The notes beneath the pieces are model-generated. The model saw only the letters and a program-made list of their open reading frames with translations, searched no databases and was not told the origin of the DNA. A program made the translations under genes and the position numbers. A stretch of DNA of 7,549 nt from Phycisphaerales bacterium. GTDB taxonomy: Bacteria; Planctomycetota; Phycisphaerae; Phycisphaerales; UBA1924. Position 1 is the first letter of the stretch. Each line of letters begins with the position of its first letter. Below, one piece after another: positions 1 to 5,684 of this stretch. The stretch spans positions 1 to 7,549 of the forward strand of contig JAJDDH010000149.1 in NCBI GenBank assembly GCA_029260415.1, in the 5' to 3' direction.

Positions 1-784
1 TAAACCGCTTCAGGTTCCCCAGCTCGTCCCGCCAGCCCTCGTCAAACTCGCGGACCTTGTCCTGGGGCACATCGCCCGAGCACGCGTGCGTCACGCGGAC
101 CCGCGTGCCCCCGTCCGCCTCGTCCAGCTTGATCGTGATCGTCCCCGCGTACGCGTGGGTGGAGGCGAAGTCCCCCACGAGGCGCACCATCTCGGGCGGG
201 CGGATCGTCGCGATGGTCGCGTACAGCTCGCCCGCGCCCTCGCCGCGCAGCGAGGACTCGTCGCGCCAGAACCGCCCGCCGATCCAGGGCTCGATCCGCG
301 AGGGCGGGTTCCGCTTGCCCGCGTCCCCGGGCCAGAACCAGGAGGACGTCTCGTTGAGGATCGCCCCGAAGACGCGCTCCCGCGGGGCGTTGATGGTGAC
401 CTCGGACTCCACGATCGTGCAGCGGGCCGCGCCGCCGGTCTCTGTCGCTGGCATGGTCGACTCCTCGCTTTCTTCCGCGTGCTCCTGCAACCGAAGCAGC
501 GAGCCCGCCCACTGGTCCGCGAACCCGCTGACCCAGTGCTCGTAAATGCGCCGCAGCGGGACCGCGTTGAGGTGGTTCCACCGCTTGCGCCCCTCGCGCC
601 GCACCGTCACCAGCCCCGCGGTCTCGAGCACGCCCAGGTGCTTCATCACCGCGAACCGCGAGATGTGCGGCACGGCAAGGGCAAGCTCGCCCGTGGTCTC
701 GGGCCCACGGGCGAGCCGGTCCAGGATCAGGCGTCGCGTCGGGTCCGCCAGCGCGCGCCAGGTTTCGTCAAGCGTGTCATCCAT
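1..784 (-). CDS. ArsR-type winged-helix regulator fused to an SRPBCC (AHSA1-like) domain, 3' end outside window
   Basis: Partial: 261 codons are visible from the ATG at 784 and the frame is still open at base 1. Residues 5-75 form an ArsR-type winged helix, starting with ETWRALADPTRRLILDRL, then a recognition-helix region HISRFAVMKHL (40-50) and a wing around VRREGRKRWNHL (61-72). After an acidic linker (EEHAEESEEST-like, about 100-110) comes a second domain, residues about 122-261, with the SRPBCC/AHSA1 pattern: VTINAPRERVFGAI, then GGRFWRD, and near the edge the usual C-terminal EFDEGWRDELGNL. Only a few residues are probably missing. ArsR proteins repress transcription as dimers; SRPBCC folds bind hydrophobic ligands in a deep cavity. 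The fusion therefore looks like a one-component ligand-responsive repressor (inference; ligand unknown). It is the last visible gene of a three-gene operon, 12 bp after the DinB-like gene. An in-frame ATG at the domain junction has its own Shine-Dalgarno, so the second domain may also be made alone. Confidence 0.88.
   Translation of the reverse strand, partial: MDDTLDETWRALADPTRRLILDRLARGPETTGELALAVPHISRFAVMKHLGVLETAGLVTVRREGRKRWNHLNAVPLRRIYEHWVSGFADQWAGSLLRLQEHAEESEESTMPATETGGAARCTIVESEVTINAPRERVFGAILNETSSWFWPGDAGKRNPPSRIEPWIGGRFWRDESSLRGEGAGELYATIATIRPPEMVRLVGDFASTHAYAGTITIKLDEADGGTRVRVTHACSGDVPQDKVREFDEGWRDELGNLKRF
452..466 (-). promoter_or_regulatory. Candidate internal ribosome binding site and start at the ArsR/SRPBCC domain junction
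   Basis: On the minus strand GAGGAG (466-461) lies 6 nt before an in-frame ATG (454-452, Met111 of the fusion). This is near-ideal Shine-Dalgarno spacing and sits exactly in the linker between the winged helix and the SRPBCC domain. Use of this start would give a free SRPBCC protein beside the full fusion. It could also be a relic of two formerly separate genes, or a chance effect of the Glu-Glu-Ser codons in an acidic linker. Confidence 0.4.
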
Positions 785-796
785 GACCGCCCCGGA

Positions 797-1312
797 TCAG
801 AACATCAGCTCGATGCCCAGCTTCCGACGGCAGACGCTCATCTGCCCCGCGTGGAAGCCCTCGTGGAACGCCAGCGTCCCGGGCAGCGCCGCCCGCGTGC
901 TGGCGAACTGCGCCAGATCACCCTCGACGGGCGCGACCAGCTCGTCGTGGCTCAGCGAGCTGAGCCACGCGATCATCGCCTCGCGCCGCTCCGTCATCAC
1001 CCGCACGAGCTCTTCCTTGCTCGGGTAGCTCGACGCGTCATCGGAGAGCGCAGCGTTCATCCCGAACTTGTCCGCCCAGCCCTGGGGCAGCGCGGAATCC
1101 GTTCCCGCGAGCGCGGTCAGGAAGGTGTCGTCGGTCCAGGAGATGTGCCCCAGGACGTACGCCGTGTGGTTGGCGTTGTCGCACGGACGCGTGAGCATCT
1201 GGACCTTCGTGATGGGCTCGAGGAGCCCCATGGTGAACGTCCGGGTCGTCGCGAGCGATCCTAGCCCGGGGGCGACAATCGCTTCCGCCTTGATCTCAGT
1301 GCTGCTCGACAT
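797..1312 (-). CDS. DinB-fold (DinB/DfsA-like four-helix bundle) putative metal-dependent protein
   Basis: 171 aa, the usual length for the DinB-like superfamily. The likely metal-binding histidines are visible: H56 in the YVLGHISW segment (52-59), and H150 and H154 in FHEGFHAGQMSVCRRKLG (149-166), which matches the family's HxxxHxGQ signature in the last helix. The superfamily includes thiol-dependent transferases and hydrolases as well as many proteins of unknown activity, so the reaction cannot be named. It has no signal peptide and should be cytoplasmic. Its ATG lies inside the end of the upstream SRPBCC gene (17-bp overlap), with AAAGGA upstream, which points to translational coupling. 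The ArsR-SRPBCC gene follows 12 bp after its stop. Genes of these three families often sit together in bacteria; by context this protein probably acts on, or responds to, the same unknown compound (inference). Confidence 0.85.
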   Translation of the reverse strand: MSSSTEIKAEAIVAPGLGSLATTRTFTMGLLEPITKVQMLTRPCDNANHTAYVLGHISWTDDTFLTALAGTDSALPQGWADKFGMNAALSDDASSYPSKEELVRVMTERREAMIAWLSSLSHDELVAPVEGDLAQFASTRAALPGTLAFHEGFHAGQMSVCRRKLGIELMF

Positions 1313-1718
1313 ACTGCTTCAGTCCTTTCTCAAGCGCCTGGCGCCATCCGCCGTCGGCGTGCTTCGTGAACTCGGGGTCAACATCCCCGTTGACGCTGTG
1401 CGCAAAGACCAGAACCGTCTTCCCGCCCTCCTCCCGCAGCCTGAACGACAGGTGCGAGAGCACGGGCGACGAGAAGAACAGCGGCCCACAGATCTCCAGC
1501 AGGCTCGGCGGCTTGATCACCTGCACGTGCCCCCAGAAGTGCCCCGCCTCATCGCCCAGGTCGCGGTACAGGCGCCCGCCGGGCCTGGGCTCGAGCACCA
1601 TGCTCATCGCCTCGCCCTCGCGCCCCCGCCACCACGCGTCCATGCCGCTGATCAGGGCCTCCCACACCTTCTCGGGCGTGCCCCCGATCCCGATTTCTAA
1701 CTGAATGACCTGCCCCAT
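1296..1718 (-). CDS. SRPBCC-family (AHSA1-like) ligand-binding protein
   Basis: 140 aa, a complete single-domain START-like protein. Family features seen: IGIGGTPEKVWEALI (10-23) for the first strand and helix, LEPRPGGRLYRDLG (42-55), the strand pair FWGHVQVIKPPSLLEICGP (61-79), SHLSFRLREEGGKTVLVF (88-105), and the long C-terminal helix GGWRQALEKGLKQYVE (123-138) that closes the cavity. Such proteins bind lipophilic molecules or act on them, and no catalytic residue can be assigned here. The start is supported by AGGAGG (1728-1723) 4 nt before the ATG. It is the first gene of the minus-strand operon, overlaps the DinB-like gene by 17 bp and is transcribed away from the TPR gene. It differs clearly from the SRPBCC domain of the downstream ArsR fusion, so the operon carries two distinct members of the fold. 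Confidence 0.88.
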   Translation of the reverse strand: MGQVIQLEIGIGGTPEKVWEALISGMDAWWRGREGEAMSMVLEPRPGGRLYRDLGDEAGHFWGHVQVIKPPSLLEICGPLFFSSPVLSHLSFRLREEGGKTVLVFAHSVNGDVDPEFTKHADGGWRQALEKGLKQYVEQH

Positions 1719-1746
1719 GACGCCTCCTGCCCATTCTATGGGCTAT

Positions 1747-1766
1747 ATGTGACCTAAGGGTAACAT
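1747..1766. promoter_or_regulatory. Imperfect palindrome, candidate operator for the ArsR-type regulator
   Basis: ATGTGACC (1747-1754), four central bases, then GGTAACAT (1759-1766): seven of eight positions pair in the two half-sites, and two further matching pairs lie just outside (1744-1745 with 1768-1769). It sits in the AT-richer divergent gap, about 30 bp upstream of the first operon start, and overlaps the candidate -10 of the minus-strand promoter. ArsR-type repressors bind imperfect dyads of roughly this size over promoters. Assigning it to the operon's own ArsR fusion is inference. Confidence 0.4.
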
Positions 1767-1784
1767 GTATTTGCAGGAAGTCAA
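1757..1784 (-). promoter_or_regulatory. Candidate sigma70-type promoter of the SRPBCC-DinB-ArsR operon
   Basis: On the minus strand TTGACT (1784-1779, five of six to TTGACA) is followed after 16 bp by TACCCT (1762-1757, three of six to TATAAT), about 40 bp before the operon's first ATG. The -35 match is good and the -10 weak. A plus-strand promoter for the TPR gene must also lie in this gap, but I see no convincing match. Confidence 0.35.
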
Positions 1785-1830
1785 ATCGAATTGGAGAGTG
1801 TGAAGATGGGGAATCTGCGGAAGGGGCGTC

Positions 1831-2361
1831 ATGGCGGCAAACAGGCTGGTCAAGGCCGAGAAAGCGTTCTTTGACGGTCGGTACGACACCGCGCGGCGGC
1901 TGTACATGCGCGAGGCCCGCGGCGACGCGCCCGACCACCGCGTGCACATGCGCATCGCGATGACGTACTACGAGCAGGGCAAGCTCGTCGAGGCGCTGGA
2001 GTGGAACGCGTCGGGCCTCGCGCTCGCGCCCGGGTGCCCGCTGCTGCTGTGCGATCGCGCGGCGATCCTCGAGGGGCTCGCGCGCCACGACGAGGCGGTC
2101 GAGGCGTACAACGTCATCGTCAAGCAGGACCCCAACGAGCTGGCACAGCAGACCTGCGCCCGGGGCCTGCCCTGGGCACGGGGGCTGGTCAACGACTGCC
2201 GCTACCGCCAGGCGCTGCTCTACCGGCGCATGGGCGAGCCGGGCCAGGCGGCGCGTCTGCTCACGCAGCACCTTGAGAACCGCGTCTGGGGCGCGGAGAG
2301 TGTGTACTCGGACGCGGAGGTCCAGCGGGCGCTCGACGCCGCGATCCAGATGGCCCGCTGA
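1831..2361 (+). CDS. Tetratricopeptide-repeat protein with a conserved Cys-containing C-terminal block
   Basis: 176 aa, no signal peptide, probably cytoplasmic. TPR-like helix pairs: about 5-30 (AEKAFFDGRYDTARRLYMRE), 37-68 (MRIAMTYYEQGKLVEALEWN, then LALAPG), 71-102 (CDRAAILEGLARHDEAVEAY, then IVKQDPN) and a last pair at 123-149 (CRYRQALLYRRMGEPGQAAR). Between the third and fourth repeats lies CARGLPWARGLVNDCRYR (109-126), which resembles a block I recognise from other small TPR proteins in diverse bacteria, with C109 and C123 as notable residues. TPR folds mediate protein-protein contacts; the partner is unknown. The ATG at 1831 is preceded by the purine-rich GGAAGGGG. The gene is divergent from the ArsR/SRPBCC operon and convergent with the M64 peptidase gene, whose end is 14 bp away. 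No functional link to either is evident. Confidence 0.85.
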   Translation: MAANRLVKAEKAFFDGRYDTARRLYMREARGDAPDHRVHMRIAMTYYEQGKLVEALEWNASGLALAPGCPLLLCDRAAILEGLARHDEAVEAYNVIVKQDPNELAQQTCARGLPWARGLVNDCRYRQALLYRRMGEPGQAARLLTQHLENRVWGAESVYSDAEVQRALDAAIQMAR

Positions 2362-2380
2362 CGCCCGACGTCGGTTCAGC
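2357..2380. terminator. Weak two-way hairpin between convergent gene ends
   Basis: GCTGA (2357-2361, containing the TPR stop) pairs with TCAGC (2376-2380, containing the M64 stop on the other strand). Inside lies the perfect 10-bp dyad CCGACGTCGG (2365-2374), which can add three base pairs. No T-tract follows on either strand, so this would be at best a weak or Rho-assisted bidirectional terminator. It is the only structure available in the 14-bp gap. Confidence 0.25.
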
Positions 2381-3821
2381 CGCAGGGCGCACCGAAGCGG
2401 GTCAGGAACTCGAGCACGTCAGAGAAGTCGAACTCGCCCTGGGGCGGCGCCAGGTCCGCGCTGCTGTGCGCACTGGCGAAGTCCTCCAGGAAGTCCAGCA
2501 CGTCGCTGAAATCTCGGACCCCGTCGCCCGTGCGATCGCCCGGGGGCGTGGAGATCGAGACGAGGTAGGTGAGCGAGCGGCGCATGAACACCTGGCGGGC
2601 GCTCTCGTCGCGGACCCAGGGCGTGTTGTCGATCACCTCGGGCTCGATGAGGTAGGTCCCGGGCTGGAGCTGCAGCTCGCACAGACGCAGGGTCTGGCCC
2701 GTCTGGCCCGCGATGGGCTCGCCGTCGATGGACCAGCTCACGTCCAGCGTGTGCCCGATGGGGCTCATGGGAACGACGCTGATCTGATCGTCGTGCTCGG
2801 TGTACGCGATGTCCGTGGGCGAAGCGCTGTCGATGGGGGAGACGATCCTGTAGAACTCAAGAATCAACGCCTCGACAGAGGGCATATTGAACGGGCGCCC
2901 GAGGTTTCGCATCATGGAGTTGGCGCTGGGGCGGTAGGCCCCGTTGACCGAGTAACGGCAGCCCTCGTACGTCGAGACGGGGTTGTCAAACCCTGCAATG
3001 CTCTCGCCCATCCATCGATGCCATTTGAGCTGGAGCGCCACTTGATCGGCGCTGTCGAAGATCGATGCGTTGGGGTCGGGGAACTCGGGTCCGGTGTAGG
3101 TGGTCGGGCCGCCGTAGGTGTACTCGTCGGCGAGGTTGCCCAGCGAGTGACCCAGCTCGTGGATGTAGACCTGCGAGGCGGAGGCGTTGCCCCCCGAGGT
3201 CGTAGCGAGGTTGCTCGAGGTGTAGCCCGCGCCGCCGTACTTGGTGGAGTTTGCGACGGCGATGACCTGGTCTCGCCCGGGCGCCGCGCTGGCCTCGTTG
3301 CGGGCCTTGTTGACGCTGACGCACAGCAGGCGTTCGGTGCCCCCGCACCAGAAGCCCATGTCCAGGGCGGTGTCGCGGGAGACGCCCTGCCCCGGGTCGT
3401 TGTCCACGCCCGAGTCGTTGGAGACCACGTCCACCCGGTGCACGTTGAAGTAGGGCTGGTAGGTCGCGAAGGGCTCGAACCCGAAGAAGTCCGCGTACTG
3501 GTTCTGCACGTGGGCGTGGTACAGCCCCATGTTCGCGGCGGTGTACCCGTCGCCCACGAAGGTCAGGTCGATGCGGTTGTCCGCGGGCCCGTTGTCCAGG
3601 ATGGTGGTGACCGCGCCCGAGCCTCGGGCGATCGCGCCGCCGTCGTCCACGGGGACATCCATCATGACGTACCCGCCCCGGAGCTGGCCTTCAGCGCCGG
3701 GCTGGCAATAGTGGACGCGGTCGGCGATGGTCACCTGATCGGGGTCGTGGTGAGCGTGCTGGGCGAGCGCGGGGAGGCAGAGCACGCCGGCGGCGATGGC
3801 CGAGAGGTCACGGATCAGCAT
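2376..3821 (-). CDS. Secreted M64-family zinc metallopeptidase with dockerin-like C-terminal tail (paralogue 1)
   Basis: 481 aa. A signal peptide is evident at residues 1-20 (hydrophobic IAAGVLCLPALA, likely cleavage ALA|Q). The peptidase domain, about 75-330, holds IDLTFVGDGYT (84-94), HRVDVVSNDSGVDNDP (128-143), DTALDMGFWC (150-159) and the zinc site HELGHSLGNLADEY (221-234): H221 and H225 should bind zinc, E222 is the catalytic base, and D232 is a likely third ligand (inference). RPSANSMMR (297-305) looks like a metzincin-type Met-turn. Residues about 355-425 are beta-rich (LRLCELQLQPGTYLI). Residues 428-481 carry two dockerin-like repeats and end in Pro-Cys-Gly. M64 is the IgA-peptidase family, but most members have unknown substrates, so an immunoglobulin target is not implied. 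Conserved cysteines C39, C159, C167 and C381 are shared with the neighbour; C288 is not. AGGAG lies 9 nt before the ATG. The gene is 111 bp downstream of its paralogue and possibly co-transcribed with it. Confidence 0.9.
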   Translation of the reverse strand: MLIRDLSAIAAGVLCLPALAQHAHHDPDQVTIADRVHYCQPGAEGQLRGGYVMMDVPVDDGGAIARGSGAVTTILDNGPADNRIDLTFVGDGYTAANMGLYHAHVQNQYADFFGFEPFATYQPYFNVHRVDVVSNDSGVDNDPGQGVSRDTALDMGFWCGGTERLLCVSVNKARNEASAAPGRDQVIAVANSTKYGGAGYTSSNLATTSGGNASASQVYIHELGHSLGNLADEYTYGGPTTYTGPEFPDPNASIFDSADQVALQLKWHRWMGESIAGFDNPVSTYEGCRYSVNGAYRPSANSMMRNLGRPFNMPSVEALILEFYRIVSPIDSASPTDIAYTEHDDQISVVPMSPIGHTLDVSWSIDGEPIAGQTGQTLRLCELQLQPGTYLIEPEVIDNTPWVRDESARQVFMRRSLTYLVSISTPPGDRTGDGVRDFSDVLDFLEDFASAHSSADLAPPQGEFDFSDVLEFLTRFGAPCG

Positions 3822-3844
3822 GAAATCGGTCTCCTGCAGCGGGG

Positions 3845-3862
3845 CGTGGCGGACAGGCCACG
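3845..3862 (-). other. Leader hairpin upstream of M64 paralogue 1
   Basis: CGTGGC (3845-3850) and GCCACG (3857-3862) form a perfect 6-bp stem with a 6-nt loop. It lies about 9 nt upstream of the AGGAG ribosome binding site (3835-3831) of the downstream peptidase gene, so it is in its leader or in the intercistronic mRNA. It could affect message stability or translation, but GC-rich DNA yields such stems readily. Confidence 0.3.
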
Positions 3863-3913
3863 GGGGGCTATCCGCCGGCGGCGGGCCCGCGGTTTCTCAA
3901 GTTCTGGGCGTCA

Positions 3914-3928
3914 TCCGCCAGAGGCGGA
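3914..3928 (-). other. Short hairpin just after the stop of M64 paralogue 2
   Basis: TCCGCC (3914-3919) and GGCGGA (3923-3928) give a perfect 6-bp stem with a 3-nt loop, starting 4 bp after the stop codon on the transcribed strand. No T-run follows, so it is not a standard intrinsic terminator. It may mark the 3' end of the upstream message, or protect it after processing, while allowing read-through to paralogue 1. Two further self-complementary stretches lie in the same spacer: CCGCCGGCGG (3872-3881) and GCGGGCCCGC (3881-3890). Confidence 0.3.
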
Positions 3929-3932
3929 GATC

Positions 3933-5405
3933 TTAGGGGCAGGGCGATGTGAATCGGTCCAGGTAAGCGAGCACGTCCGACGCGTCCAAGACCCCAGCGG
4001 GATCGGCCAGATCGGCGCTCGCGTCTTGAGACCGGAAGTCCACGACAAAGTCGAGCACGTCGTCGAAGTCGATCACCCCGTCTGCGGTGCGGTCCGCGGG
4101 CTGATCTTCGATGATGATCCGCCAGGCCCAGTTGCTGAACAGGTTCTGCTGGCGCACATCCTCATCAAAGATCCACGGCGTGTCGTCTCTGAGCTTGACG
4201 ATCAGCGTGTACTCCCCGGGCTGGAGCTGGAGTTCGCACAGACGCACTGTCGTGCCCGTCTGGCCCGGGATGACATCGAGCCCGAGCTGCCACCAGATCG
4301 TCAGCTCGTGTGTGGAGGGGTGGAGCGGGGTGACAAAGAACTCGTGGTCGTGACCAACAAACTCGCCCAGGAAGGGCTGCGTCACGTCGTCGATCAGCGG
4401 GAACGGGTCGCCATCGAACCGGTTGAGCGCGACGACGCCGTTCTGGAGACCGATGAGGTTGTGCGGGCGGGCACTGCTCCGCATCATCGAGTTCGGGCTG
4501 GGTCTGAAGATGCCCAAGCGCGAATAGCGGGCGCCCTCGTACGCCCCGGTGGGCCCGTCGAACCCGGGGAGGGACTGTCCCATCACGCGCCACCACTTGG
4601 TCTGCAGCTGCGTCTGCGTGGTCTCGTCGTGGATCGAGATGTTGTTTCTGGCGAACTCCGGCCCCGAGTAGACGGCTGGCCCGCCGGTCGCGTACTCGTC
4701 CTCAAGCGTGAAGAGCGAGTGCCCCAGCTCGTGGTGCAGGGTCGCATGCGGGGAGCTTGACGCGGCGGACACGCACGAGATCAGAGTCCCGAAGAACGCG
4801 GCGCCGCCGAACTTGGTCGAGTTGGCCAGTGCGACGACATGCTCGTCCCCTGGCGCCAGCGCCGCGTACGAGCGGGCTTTGAACGAGTCCACGCACAGCG
4901 ATCGCTCGATGTCCGAGTTCCCCTGGCACCAGAATCCCATGTCCAGCGCCGTGTCTCGGAGCACGCCGAGCGTGGGGTCGTGGTCGACGCCCGACTCGTT
5001 GGAGATCACGTCAACGCGATGGATGTTGATGTGTGATCGGTAGGACTTGAAAGGCTCGATCTGGAACAGGGCCTGCACCTGCGCATCCACCTGGGCCCGG
5101 AACAACGGGAGTTCGGCCTCGGTGTACCCGTCGCCGACGAAGACGATGTCCAGCCGCTGATCCGGCGGACCGTTGTTCTCAAGGGTGACGACGTTGGCGG
5201 CGCCCCTGGGAACCGTCCAGCCTGTCCGCCGGGAGGGCGCGGTGTCGATCTCAAGTCCGCGGCCGGTGAGCACGCCGTCACCCCGGTCCCAGCACGACTG
5301 CACGCGTTCCACCGATCGGATCTCGAGAGGCTGCTGGGCTTCCGCGCTGAGCGGCGCGATCAGGGCAACGAAGGCCGACGCGGCAAGGCGAGCGCAGTAT
5401 CGCAT
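3933..5405 (-). CDS. Secreted M64-family zinc metallopeptidase with dockerin-like C-terminal tail (paralogue 2)
   Basis: 490 aa. Signal peptide at residues 1-23 (basic start MRYCAR, hydrophobic LAASAFVALIAPLSAEA, cleavage AEA|Q). Layout matches the neighbouring paralogue: DIVFVGDGYT (86-94), HRVDVISNESGVDHDP (129-144), DTALDMGFWC (151-160), the zinc site HELGHSLFTLEDEY (225-238; H225 and H229 as ligands, E226 as base, D236 as probable third ligand), RPSPNSMMR (301-309), a beta-rich region with VRLCELQLQPGEYTLIVKL (387-405), and two dockerin-like repeats from about residue 437 to the final Ser-Pro-Cys-Pro. The region before the zinc site differs: it has FFGTLISCVSAASSSPHATL (204-223), with an extra Cys (C211), where paralogue 1 has a Gly/Ser/Thr-rich stretch. 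The site appears intact, so activity is expected; the substrate is unknown and it acts outside the cytoplasm. AAGGAG lies 8 nt before the ATG. First gene of the probable two-gene unit. Confidence 0.9.
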   Translation of the reverse strand: MRYCARLAASAFVALIAPLSAEAQQPLEIRSVERVQSCWDRGDGVLTGRGLEIDTAPSRRTGWTVPRGAANVVTLENNGPPDQRLDIVFVGDGYTEAELPLFRAQVDAQVQALFQIEPFKSYRSHINIHRVDVISNESGVDHDPTLGVLRDTALDMGFWCQGNSDIERSLCVDSFKARSYAALAPGDEHVVALANSTKFGGAAFFGTLISCVSAASSSPHATLHHELGHSLFTLEDEYATGGPAVYSGPEFARNNISIHDETTQTQLQTKWWRVMGQSLPGFDGPTGAYEGARYSRLGIFRPSPNSMMRSSARPHNLIGLQNGVVALNRFDGDPFPLIDDVTQPFLGEFVGHDHEFFVTPLHPSTHELTIWWQLGLDVIPGQTGTTVRLCELQLQPGEYTLIVKLRDDTPWIFDEDVRQQNLFSNWAWRIIIEDQPADRTADGVIDFDDVLDFVVDFRSQDASADLADPAGVLDASDVLAYLDRFTSPCP

Positions 5406-5422
5406 GGGACGGGCTCCTTCTG

Positions 5423-5443
5423 GCCGCCCAGGGGATAGGCGGC
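5423..5443 (-). other. Leader hairpin upstream of M64 paralogue 2
   Basis: GCCGCC (5423-5428) and GGCGGC (5438-5443) form a perfect 6-bp stem with a 9-nt loop, ending 3 nt before the AAGGAG ribosome binding site (5419-5414). The position resembles that of the hairpin before paralogue 1. No clear promoter could be picked out between it and the terminator at 5551; the promoter of the peptidase unit must lie in 5406-5550 if the terminator is efficient. Confidence 0.3.
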
Positions 5444-5550
5444 GACATGGCCAAGGGTCGATGCAGGCGGGGCCGCGGTGGTGCGGCGGCAGACCCTCAA
5501 GGCGTGTCCGTGCGAAACTTCACGGAGCCTCCGCGATATTCCGCCAGATC

Positions 5551-5601
5551 AAGAAAAAGGAGGAGCCCGCCGCCGCACCGGGGGGAACAGCGACGGGCTC
5601 C
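5551..5601 (-). terminator. Rho-independent terminator of the small minus-strand gene
   Basis: On the minus strand GGAGCCCG (5601-5594) begins a 40-nt hairpin closing at CGGGCTCC (5569-5562). The first eight pairs are perfect and seven more follow, including three G-U wobbles, giving a near-continuous 15-bp stem with a 10-nt loop. TCCTTTTTCTT follows directly (5561-5551). The wobbles would be A-C mismatches on the plus strand, so it is directional. It lies 83 bp after the stop of the gene at 5685-5969 and insulates the M64 pair from that transcript. Confidence 0.8.
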
Positions 5602-5684
5602 GAGCGGCGCCCTGGCGATTGGTCTTGTTGAGTCAGGCAAGACGGTTCGGCATGTCCGGGCTGGGTCTCTCACCCCTCCCGAGA

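Noticed and set aside
86..1264. 392-codon plus-strand open frame over the ArsR and DinB-like genes
   Set aside because: Antisense to two recognisable genes; the product is Arg/Pro/Leu/His-rich with no family features.
2466..4760. 764-codon open reading frame on the plus strand spanning both M64 genes
   Set aside because: It lies antisense to two clear peptidase genes and crosses their spacer. Its translation is Val/Arg/Gly/Asp-rich without domains, as expected from the mirror frame of GC3-rich genes.
2379..5300. Possibility that the M64 pair is a recent tandem duplication or assembly artefact
   Set aside because: The two genes differ throughout in sequence and length (481 versus 490 aa), with separate signal peptides, leaders and spacers, so they are genuine diverged paralogues.
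2376..5405. Calling the M64 proteins IgA-cleaving virulence factors
   Set aside because: The family name comes from a gut bacterial IgA protease; nothing here shows a host association or an immunoglobulin substrate.
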